Assembly (NCBI GenBank): GCA_041164825.1
Contig: JBEAOO010000011.1
Span: 1 to 18,431, forward strand
Length of the DNA: 18,431 nt
Origin: JBEAOO01 sp041164825
Lineage (GTDB): Bacteria; Pseudomonadota; Gammaproteobacteria; Burkholderiales; Burkholderiaceae_C
Direction: 5' to 3'
Part shown: positions 6,690-13,310 of the stretch, piece after piece
Layout of the letters: every line of letters begins with the position of its first letter
How positions within the stretch are numbered: the stretch's first letter is position 1
The notes under the pieces: generated by a model
Told to the model about the DNA's origin: nothing
Database searches by the model: none
The model's input: the letters and a program-made list of their open reading frames with translations, nothing else
Translations under genes and position numbers: made by a program

Positions 6690-7616
6690 ATGGCTGCAAT
6701 CACCGCAAGCATGGTCGCCGAACTGCGCGCCAAGACCGACGCTCCCATGATGGAGTGCAAGAAAGCCCTGACCGAAGCCGAAGGCAACATGGACAAGGCC
6801 GAAGAGCTGCTGCGCGTCAAGCTCGGCACCAAGGCTGGCAAGGCCGCCTCGCGCGTGACCGCTGAAGGCGTGGTCGCCGCCAGCGTCAACGGCAGCATCG
6901 GCGCCTTGGTCGAAATCAACTGCGAAACCGACTTCGTGTCGAAGAACGACGATTTTTTGGCGTTCTCCAAGTCGGTGGCCGAGCTGATCGCTGCGCACAA
7001 CCCGGCTGATGCCACGGCCGTGGGCGAACTGCCGCTGATGCTGGCGGGCTTCGGCCCCACCGTCGAAGACGTCCGCAAGGGCCTGATCGGCAAGATCGGC
7101 GAGAACATGTCGATCCGTCGCTTCAAGCGCTACGCCGACGGCGGCAAGCTGGCCAGCTACCTGCACGGCACCCGCATCGGTGTGGTCGTTGAATTTGACG
7201 GCGACGAAGTCGCTGCCAAGGACGTCGCCATGCACGTGGCCGCCATGAAGCCGGTGGCGCTGACGTCGAACGACGTGCCTGCTGAGCTGATCGAAAAAGA
7301 GCGCTCGGTCGCTGCCGCCAAGGCCGCCGAAGACGCCGCCAAGGCACAAGCCGAAGGCAAGCCGGTGCAATCGGCTGAGATCGTCACCAAGCGCATTGAA
7401 GGCGGTGTGCAGAAGTACCTGAAGGAAGTTTCGCTGTTCAACCAGGTCTTCGTGAAGGCCGCTGACGGCAAGCAAACCGTTGAAGCGATGCTCAAGTCGG
7501 TCAACACCACGGTCAAGGGCTTCAGCCTGTTCGTGGTGGGCGAAGGCATTGAGAAGAAGGTGGACGACTTCGCCGCCGAAGTGGCTGCCCAAGTGGCTGC
7601 TGCCAAGGGCGGCTGA
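6690..7616 (+). CDS. tsf: Translation elongation factor Ts
   Basis: Guanine-nucleotide exchange factor that regenerates EF-Tu-GTP from EF-Tu-GDP in the cytoplasm. 308 residues, longer than E. coli EF-Ts (283). The N-terminal UBA-like domain reads ITASMVAELRAKTDAPMMEC. The core contains the essential TDFV motif at residues 80-83, which inserts near the EF-Tu magnesium site. The second half-repeat and a coiled-coil-like Ala/Glu/Lys-rich segment (around SVAAAKAAEDAAKAQAEG) precede a typical C-terminus. ATG 6690 has GGAG ten bases upstream. It follows rpsB, as in nearly all proteobacteria, but is separated from it by a terminator. Confidence 0.99.
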   Translation: MAAITASMVAELRAKTDAPMMECKKALTEAEGNMDKAEELLRVKLGTKAGKAASRVTAEGVVAASVNGSIGALVEINCETDFVSKNDDFLAFSKSVAELIAAHNPADATAVGELPLMLAGFGPTVEDVRKGLIGKIGENMSIRRFKRYADGGKLASYLHGTRIGVVVEFDGDEVAAKDVAMHVAAMKPVALTSNDVPAELIEKERSVAAAKAAEDAAKAQAEGKPVQSAEIVTKRIEGGVQKYLKEVSLFNQVFVKAADGKQTVEAMLKSVNTTVKGFSLFVVGEGIEKKVDDFAAEVAAQVAAAKGG

Positions 7617-7632
7617 TCCAGCTTTGCCCCTG

Positions 7633-7662
7633 CCGGATGCACTGCCTGTGGCAGTCATCCGG
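7633..7662 (+). terminator. Long hairpin after tsf, possible terminator
   Basis: A 30-base hairpin starts 16 bases after the tsf stop. CCGGATG (7633-7639) pairs with CATCCGG (7656-7662), one C is bulged, then ACTGCC pairs with GGCAGT around a TGT loop, 13 pairs in all. The following bases (tgtttgacgttt) are T-rich but not a clean T-run. It may be a partial terminator, an RNA-processing site or a 3' stabiliser. Confidence 0.55.
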
Positions 7663-7710
7663 TGTTTGACGTTTAGACTTGCCCCCGCCGCACCCCAAGG
7701 AGTCCCCTGC

Positions 7711-8421
7711 ATGCCCGTCTACAAACGCATCCTGCTCAAACTGTCCGGTGAAGCCCTGATGGGCGACGATGCCTACGGCATCAATCGCGCCACCATCGTG
7801 CGCATGGTGCGTGAAGTGCAGGAAGTGACGAAGCTGGGCGTGGAAGTGGCCGTGGTGATTGGTGGCGGCAATATTTTCCGCGGTGTCGCGGGCGGCTCGG
7901 TCGGCATGGACCGCGCCACCGCCGACTACATGGGCATGCTGGCCACGGTGATGAATTCACTCGCCTTGGCCGACACCATGCGCCAAGAGGGCATGGTGGC
8001 CCGCGTGATGTCGGCCATCGCCATCGAGCAGGTGGTGGAGCCCTATGTGCGCCCCAAGGCCTTGCAGTACCTCGAAGAGGGCAAGGTCGTGGTGTTTGCC
8101 GCCGGCACAGGCAACCCGTTTTTCACCACCGACACGGCCGCCGCGCTGCGCGGTGCCGAAATCGGCGCTGAAGTGGTGCTGAAGGCCACGAAGGTCGACG
8201 GCGTCTACACCGCCGACCCCAAGAAAGACCCGACCGCCACGCGCTACACCCAGATCAGTTTCGACGACGCGATTTCGCAGAACCTGCAGGTGCTCGACGC
8301 CACGGCCTTCGCGCTGTGCCGCGATCAGAAGCTGCCGATCAAGGTGTTCTCGATCTTCAAACCCGGCGCGCTCAAGCGCGTGGTGATGGGCGAAGACGAA
8401 GGCACGCTGGTTCACGTCTGA
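7711..8421 (+). CDS. pyrH: Uridylate kinase (UMP kinase)
   Basis: Phosphorylates UMP to UDP with ATP in pyrimidine nucleotide synthesis. It belongs to the amino-acid kinase fold, not to the eukaryotic UMP/CMP kinases, and bacterial members are hexamers regulated by GTP and UTP. 236 residues (E. coli 241). The start ATG at 7711 follows AAGGAG (7697-7702), eight bases upstream. The N-terminus YKRILLKLSGEAL, the phosphate-binding GGGNIFRG at residues 51-58, AGTGNPFFTTDTAA in the middle and KVDGVYTADP at 161-170 are all family hallmarks. It sits between tsf and frr in the conserved order. The frame is open further upstream into tsf, but the ribosome binding site and family length fix this start. 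Confidence 0.99.
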   Translation: MPVYKRILLKLSGEALMGDDAYGINRATIVRMVREVQEVTKLGVEVAVVIGGGNIFRGVAGGSVGMDRATADYMGMLATVMNSLALADTMRQEGMVARVMSAIAIEQVVEPYVRPKALQYLEEGKVVVFAAGTGNPFFTTDTAAALRGAEIGAEVVLKATKVDGVYTADPKKDPTATRYTQISFDDAISQNLQVLDATAFALCRDQKLPIKVFSIFKPGALKRVVMGEDEGTLVHV

Positions 8422-8457
8422 ACCTGCGGGCAGCAGGGCGCCCCACGTTTGAATTTT

Positions 8458-8484
8458 GCGGTGGCACGGGCCGCCGCACGTTTT
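8458..8484 (+). other. GC-rich hairpin with T4 between pyrH and frr
   Basis: GCGGTGGC (8458-8465) pairs over eight positions (one G-U) with GCCGCCGC (8470-8477) around a 4-base loop, followed by ACG and TTTT. It ends three bases before the AGGA ribosome binding site of frr (8488-8491). It could be a weak terminator or a structure that tunes frr translation. Confidence 0.5.
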
Positions 8485-8497
8485 GCCAGGAATTGCC

Positions 8498-9058
8498 ATG
8501 AGCATTGCCGACATCAAAAAGAACGCCGAGCAAAAAATGGGTCGCTCGGTGGAAGCGCTGAAAAGCGAGCTGCACAAGATCCGCACCGGTCGGGCCCATC
8601 CGGGCATCCTTGACCAGGTGAATGTCGATTACTACGGCTCGCCGGTGCCGATCAGCCAGGTGGCCAACGTCAGCTTGCTCGATGCCCGAACCATCAGCGT
8701 GCAGCCTTGGGAAAAAGGCATGGGCGCCAAGATCGAGAAGGCCATCCGTGAGTCCGACCTGGGCCTGAACCCGTCGACCCAGGGTGATCTGATTCGTGTG
8801 CCGATGCCGGCGCTCAACGAAGAGCGCCGCCGCGACCTGACCAAGGTGGTGCGCAACGCCGGTGAAGATTGCAAGGTGGCCGTGCGCAACCTGCGCCGCG
8901 AAGCCAACGAACAAGCCAAGAAGCTGCTCAAGGACAAAGAAATCGGCGAGGACGACGAGCGTCGTTCGCTCGAAGACGCCCAAAAGCTGACCGACCGCAC
9001 GATTGCTGAGATCGACCGCTTGGTGCAAGCCAAGGAAGCCGAAATCTTGGCCGTTTGA
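8498..9058 (+). CDS. frr: Ribosome recycling factor
   Basis: Splits post-termination ribosomes together with EF-G and IF3. 186 residues, the usual length (E. coli 185). ATG 8498 has AGGA six bases upstream. The N-terminal helix MSIADIKKNAEQKM is followed by the family stretch LHKIRTGRAHPGIL and by DYYGSPVPISQVANVS. The C-terminal part, with RVPMPALNEERR and LRREANEQAKK, belongs to the three-helix bundle that contacts the ribosome. Downstream of pyrH as in most proteobacteria. Its stop codon lies inside an 18-base palindrome. Confidence 0.99.
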   Translation: MSIADIKKNAEQKMGRSVEALKSELHKIRTGRAHPGILDQVNVDYYGSPVPISQVANVSLLDARTISVQPWEKGMGAKIEKAIRESDLGLNPSTQGDLIRVPMPALNEERRRDLTKVVRNAGEDCKVAVRNLRREANEQAKKLLKDKEIGEDDERRSLEDAQKLTDRTIAEIDRLVQAKEAEILAV

Positions 9059-9072
9059 GGCGCGCGCCTCAA
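9055..9072. repeat. 18-base perfect palindrome at the frr stop codon
   Basis: TTGAGGCGC is followed directly by its exact reverse complement GCGCCTCAA. In RNA it would form a 7-pair stem with a GCGC loop that includes the frr stop codon TGA (9056-9058). No T-run follows. It lies about 45 bases before the uppS start. Confidence 0.7.
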
Positions 9073-9116
9073 GCCGCTGCCACGCTACCCGCCCGCTGAA
9101 TTTGCCCGCTGATCCC

Positions 9117-9869
9117 GTGACCGACACTTCGCCTGTACCGCGCCACCTCGCCATCGTGATGGACGGCAACGGCCGTTGGGCCAAGAAGCGGCACATGCCG
9201 CGCATCTTTGGTCACAAGGCTGGCGTGGACGCGCTGGTGCGCACGGTGCAGGCCTGTGCCAACCGCGGCATCGAGTACCTCACTGTGTTCGCGTTCTCGT
9301 CCGAGAACTGGAAGCGCCCGGAAGAAGAAGTCTCGGGCCTGATGAGCCTGGTGCTGGTCGCGGTGTCGAAGTACCTCACCAAGCTGGCGGGCGAGGGCGT
9401 GCGCATCCGCATCGTCGGCGACCGCTCGGCGGTGTCTGACAAAGTTCGCGCCGCCTGGGAGCAGGCCGAAACCGCCACCGCCCACAACACCCGCATCACG
9501 CTCTCGGTGGCCTTCAATTACGGTGGCCGCTGGGACGTGGTGCAAGCTTGCCAGCAGGCCATGCGCGCCGGTATCCCGCCCGATCAATTGGACGAAGCGA
9601 CCCTGAGTCGCTACATGGCCATGGGCTTCGCGCCCGACCCCGACCTGTTCATCCGCACAGGTGGCGAGGTGCGCATCTCCAACTTTTTGCTCTGGCAGGT
9701 GGCCTACAGCGAGTTCGTGTTCAGCGACTGCCTGTGGCCCGAGTTTGGCGAGGCCGAACTCGACACCGCGCTCACGCACTATGCCGCTCGCGACCGCCGT
9801 TTTGGTGGCGTGAAAGAAGCGGCCTTGCCCGACGCCCCCGGCGCAGCCCCGACCCCACTGGATTTCTGA
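9117..9869 (+). CDS. uppS: Undecaprenyl diphosphate synthase (cis-prenyltransferase)
   Basis: Condenses eight isopentenyl diphosphates onto farnesyl diphosphate to make the C55 lipid carrier for peptidoglycan and O-antigen. 250 residues (E. coli 253). MDGNGRWA at residues 15-22 holds the catalytic Asp16. FSSENWKRP lies in the middle, and RTGGE begins at residue 180, followed by RISNFLLWQ. The start is taken as GTG 9117; the mature family sequence begins a few residues later, and TTG 9102 is an alternative. No clear Shine-Dalgarno sequence is present. Its stop lies two bases before the cdsA start, so the two are tightly linked. Isoprenoid units come from the pathway that includes dxr, two genes downstream. 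Confidence 0.98.
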   Translation: MTDTSPVPRHLAIVMDGNGRWAKKRHMPRIFGHKAGVDALVRTVQACANRGIEYLTVFAFSSENWKRPEEEVSGLMSLVLVAVSKYLTKLAGEGVRIRIVGDRSAVSDKVRAAWEQAETATAHNTRITLSVAFNYGGRWDVVQACQQAMRAGIPPDQLDEATLSRYMAMGFAPDPDLFIRTGGEVRISNFLLWQVAYSEFVFSDCLWPEFGEAELDTALTHYAARDRRFGGVKEAALPDAPGAAPTPLDF

Positions 9870-9871
9870 CC

Positions 9872-10711
9872 ATGCTCAAGCAACGGGTGATCACGGCCAT
9901 CGTTTTGCTGGCCTTGCTGTTGCCCGCCTTGATGGCGAGCGCCTCCTGGCCCTTTGCCGTGCTAACGCTGGTGATGATGGCCGCGGCCGGCTGGGAGTGG
10001 GGCCGCCTCAATGGTGCGGGCGCCACCAGTTCACTGGTGATGGGGGCGGTGGTGGCTGGCGCTTGCGCCGCGGCCTTGGCTGCCGGCTGGACCCACGCGG
10101 CACCCACCTGGCTGTGGTGGTTGGCCACGCTGGTGTGGGTGCTCGGTGGTGCGGCCGCACTGCGCGCCGGCCCGGCCGGTTGGCCGCTTTTGGGGCGCGG
10201 TTTGCGCTGGGCGCTGGGCTGCATCGCGCTGTGTGTCGCGTGGTTGGCCATCGCCAGTGCCAAGGCCATCGGCTTGCCCTTCATCCTCTCGATTTTTTGC
10301 CTGGTGTGGGTGGCCGACATTGCAGCTTACTTTGGCGGCCGCACCTGGGGCCGCCGCAAGCTCGCCCCCGCCATCAGCCCCGGCAAGAGCTGGGAGGGGG
10401 TGTGGACGGGCATGGTGGGTGTGCTGCTGCTGGCCACGGTGTGGGTGCTGAGCGAAGGCGCGCCAGCGGCGGGCAGCGCCAGCAGCCTGTTCACCTGGCT
10501 GTGGCAGCGCCACGGGCTGTGGCTCACTTTGCCGATTCTGCTGTTCCTCGCCACCTTCAGCGTGGTGGGCGACCTGGTGGAGTCGCTGGTCAAGCGCGCC
10601 GCCGGCATGAAGGACAGCAGCGGTTTGTTGCCCGGCCATGGGGGTGTGCTCGACCGCATTGATGCGTTGTTGCCGGTGTTTCCCCTGGCGATGGCCATGA
10701 GCACGCTGTGA
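9872..10711 (+). CDS. cdsA: Phosphatidate cytidylyltransferase (CDP-diglyceride synthase)
   Basis: Makes CDP-diacylglycerol from phosphatidic acid and CTP, the branch point for all major phospholipids. 279 residues, an integral inner-membrane protein with many hydrophobic segments from the N-terminus (ITAIVLLALLLPALMA) onward. The CDP-alcohol synthase signature is intact near the C-terminus at about residues 238-264: SLVKR, MKDSSG, PGHGG and LDRID, with the metal-binding acidic residues. SPGKSWEG, also typical, lies in the middle. ATG 9872 begins two bases after the uppS stop, so translation is probably coupled. Confidence 0.98.
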   Translation: MLKQRVITAIVLLALLLPALMASASWPFAVLTLVMMAAAGWEWGRLNGAGATSSLVMGAVVAGACAAALAAGWTHAAPTWLWWLATLVWVLGGAAALRAGPAGWPLLGRGLRWALGCIALCVAWLAIASAKAIGLPFILSIFCLVWVADIAAYFGGRTWGRRKLAPAISPGKSWEGVWTGMVGVLLLATVWVLSEGAPAAGSASSLFTWLWQRHGLWLTLPILLFLATFSVVGDLVESLVKRAAGMKDSSGLLPGHGGVLDRIDALLPVFPLAMAMSTL

Positions 10712-10734
10712 CCTCGTGTTGATCGCCCACTGAA

Positions 10735-11943
10735 ATGATGTCCTCCGCGAACACCGCCCCCCGCCAGCGCCTGTGCGTGCTCGGCTGCACCGGCTCCATT
10801 GGCACCAACACGCTCGACGTGCTGGCCCGCCATCCTGATCGTTATGAGGTGTTTGCGCTGGCCGCGCACAGCCAGGTGGATGCCTTGCTGGCGCAGTGCC
10901 TGCAGCATCGGCCGCGTTACGCCGTATTGGGGCGCGCCGAAGATGCGGCCCGCCTGCAGGCACTGCTGCGCGAGGCCGGCAGCGCGACCGAGGTGATGTC
11001 CGGTCCGCAAGCGCTGTGCGATCTCGCCGCGCACCCTGAAGTCGATGCGGTGATGGCCGCCATCGTCGGTGCGGCTGGGCTGGCGCCTTGCTTGGCCGCT
11101 GCGCGCGCCGGCAAGCGCTTGTTGCTCGCCAACAAAGAGGCGTTGGTGGTGGGTGGGCGCTTTTTCATGGACGCGGTGAAGCAGGGCGGCGCGACGCTCT
11201 TGCCGATCGACAGCGAACACTCCGCCATTTTTCAATGCCTGCCGGAGGACCGCAACACCTGGGCGCAGCGCATCGATCACATCGTGCTCACCGCGTCGGG
11301 CGGTCCGTTCCGCGACCGCGACCCGGCGACGCTGCACACCGTGACACCCGATGAAGCCTGCGCACACCCGAACTGGGTGATGGGCCGCAAGATCTCGGTC
11401 GATTCGGCCACCATGATGAACAAGGCCCTCGAAGTGATCGAAGCGCGCTGGTTGTTTGATCTGGTGCCCGAGCAGATCCAGGTGCTGATTCACCCGCAAA
11501 GCATCATCCACTCGATGGTGGTGTGCCGCGACAACTCGGTGCTGGCCCAACTGGGCACGCCCGACATGCGCGTGCCCATCGCCTATGGCTTGGCGTTCCC
11601 GGAGCGCATCAGCTCGGGCGCTGATCGCCTGGACCTGACCGCGTTGTCGGGCCTCACCTTCCGCGCCCCCGACCTGCAGCGCTACCCTGGCCTGGCCTTG
11701 AGCTGGGCCACCTTGCGCGGCGCCGATGGCAGCACCGCCATCTTGAACGCGGCCAACGAAATCGCGGTCGAGGCCTTCTTGGCTGGAACCATCCGCTTTG
11801 ATCAGATTCACAGCGTCAACGCCCACTGCCTGGACCGCCTTCAGCCCGAAGCCGGCGAGGCTGCCTCGGTCGACGGTTTGCTGGCGCTGGACGCCCGCAC
11901 CCGCACCGAGGCCCGGGTGGCTGTGAAGGGCTGTGCCGCGTGA
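10735..11943 (+). CDS. dxr: 1-deoxy-D-xylulose 5-phosphate reductoisomerase
   Basis: Second enzyme of the non-mevalonate (MEP) isoprenoid pathway: rearranges and reduces DXP to 2-C-methyl-D-erythritol 4-phosphate with NADPH, and is the target of fosmidomycin. 402 residues (E. coli 398). The NADPH loop GCTGSIG is at residues 17-23. The metal ligands are Asp159 and Glu161 in PIDSEHS and Glu233 in MMNKALE. LTASGGPF and HPQSIIHSMV are also present. Two adjacent ATGs, 10735 and 10738, are possible starts; no strong Shine-Dalgarno sequence distinguishes them. The last four bases overlap the rseP start (GTGA), suggesting translational coupling. Confidence 0.98.
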   Translation: MMSSANTAPRQRLCVLGCTGSIGTNTLDVLARHPDRYEVFALAAHSQVDALLAQCLQHRPRYAVLGRAEDAARLQALLREAGSATEVMSGPQALCDLAAHPEVDAVMAAIVGAAGLAPCLAAARAGKRLLLANKEALVVGGRFFMDAVKQGGATLLPIDSEHSAIFQCLPEDRNTWAQRIDHIVLTASGGPFRDRDPATLHTVTPDEACAHPNWVMGRKISVDSATMMNKALEVIEARWLFDLVPEQIQVLIHPQSIIHSMVVCRDNSVLAQLGTPDMRVPIAYGLAFPERISSGADRLDLTALSGLTFRAPDLQRYPGLALSWATLRGADGSTAILNAANEIAVEAFLAGTIRFDQIHSVNAHCLDRLQPEAGEAASVDGLLALDARTRTEARVAVKGCAA

Positions 11944-13310
11944 TCACCACTGTGTTGTCGTTCCTGCTCACGATTGGCGTGCTGATCGCGATCCACGAAT
12001 ACGGCCACTACCGCATGGCGGTGGCTTGCGGCGTGAAGGTGCTGCGTTTTTCGATCGGCTTTGGCCGGGTCATTTGGCGCCGCCAAGCGGGCCCCGATGC
12101 CACCGAGTTTGTGCTGAGTGCCTTGCCGCTGGGTGGCTATGTGCGCATGCTCGATGAGCGCGAAGCGCCGGTGGCGCCGCACGAGATTGACCACGCTTTC
12201 AACCGCAAACCGCTGTGGCAGCGCGCTGCCGTGGTGGCCGCCGGCCCGGCCGCCAACCTGCTGTTGGCGGTGGCGTTGTATGCGGCGGTCAACTGGACCG
12301 GTCAGCAAGAGGTCAAGCCGGTGCTGAGCTCGCCCGTGGCGGCCAGCTTGGCCGAACGAGCCGGTTTGCGCTCAGGCGACTGGGTGCGCGAAACCTCGGC
12401 CGATGGTCTGAACTGGGTCGAGGTGCAATCGATGAGCGATTTGCGCTGGGCCATCTCCGACGCGGTGCTCAACAAGCAGCCGCTGCAACTGCAGGTCACG
12501 GGCCGCGATGGCCACGGCAAGCGCGCGCTGACGCTGGCCACCGACAGCCCCGATGCGGGCGAGGTGGATGCGCAACTGCTGCGCCGCGTGGGCTTGGGCG
12601 GGCCGTTCAGTGAGGCGGTGATGGGCGATGTGAAGGCCGGTGGCGCGGCGGCGCAGGCCGGTGTGCTGAGTGGTGATCGGGTGCTGTCGGTGGACGGTGT
12701 CACGGTGCGCGATTCGGGCCACTTGCGTGCGTTGATTCGCGGCAGTGTGGCGGCCGCGGGCGCGGCCACGCAAAGCTGGCAGATTGACCGGGCCGGTCGG
12801 ATGTTGAGCCTCGCGGTGACCCCGGCGGTGGCCGACGACTCGGGCCAGAAGATCGGCCGCGTCGAAGCCTATATTGGTCAGCCGCCCGAGATGGTGGAGG
12901 TGAGCTGGGGCCCGGTGGATGGCGTCACCCACGCCGTTCAGCGCACCTGGGAGATGTCGTCGCTGACGCTCTCGATGATGGGCAAGATGGTCACCGGCCA
13001 AGCCTCGCTGAAAAACATCAGTGGCCCGATCACGATTGCCGACTACGCCGGCCAATCGGTGAACCTGGGGCTCAGCTATTACCTCGGTTTTTTGGCCGTC
13101 GTGAGCATCAGCCTGGGGGTGTTGAACCTGCTGCCGCTGCCCATGCTCGATGGCGGACACCTCATGTATTATCTTTTTGAAGCGGTGACGGGACGCCCGG
13201 TCTCCACGCAGTGGCTGGAATGGCTGCAACGCGGTGGGATGGCGATCATGCTCATGATGATGTCACTCGCTCTCTTCAACGACGTGGCCCGCTTGCTGGG
13301 CCTGCAATGA
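11940..13310 (+). CDS. rseP: RIP metalloprotease RseP (site-2 protease)
   Basis: Inner-membrane zinc protease that cleaves anti-sigma factor RseA after DegS, releasing sigma-E during envelope stress; it also trims remnant signal peptides. 456 residues (E. coli 450). HEYGH at residues 19-23 in the first membrane helix gives the zinc ligands His19 and His23 and catalytic Glu20. The third ligand, Asp404, lies in PMLDGGH near the C-terminus. Two PDZ-type regions are recognisable between the membrane parts, around AERAGLRSGDWV and AAQAGVLSGDRVLSVDG. The start is GTG 11940, overlapping the dxr stop, with no separate ribosome binding site. RseA and DegS are not in the window. Confidence 0.97.
   Translation: MITTVLSFLLTIGVLIAIHEYGHYRMAVACGVKVLRFSIGFGRVIWRRQAGPDATEFVLSALPLGGYVRMLDEREAPVAPHEIDHAFNRKPLWQRAAVVAAGPAANLLLAVALYAAVNWTGQQEVKPVLSSPVAASLAERAGLRSGDWVRETSADGLNWVEVQSMSDLRWAISDAVLNKQPLQLQVTGRDGHGKRALTLATDSPDAGEVDAQLLRRVGLGGPFSEAVMGDVKAGGAAAQAGVLSGDRVLSVDGVTVRDSGHLRALIRGSVAAAGAATQSWQIDRAGRMLSLAVTPAVADDSGQKIGRVEAYIGQPPEMVEVSWGPVDGVTHAVQRTWEMSSLTLSMMGKMVTGQASLKNISGPITIADYAGQSVNLGLSYYLGFLAVVSISLGVLNLLPLPMLDGGHLMYYLFEAVTGRPVSTQWLEWLQRGGMAIMLMMMSLALFNDVARLLGLQ

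Noticed and set aside
7666..7679. TTGACG and TAGACT upstream of pyrH as a promoter
   Set aside because: They are directly adjacent, not 16-18 bases apart, and neither has a fitting partner at the right distance.
10327..11826. A 499-codon open frame on the minus strand opposite cdsA and dxr
   Set aside because: Both cdsA and dxr show complete catalytic motifs on the other strand; the antisense translation is low-complexity and unrecognisable.
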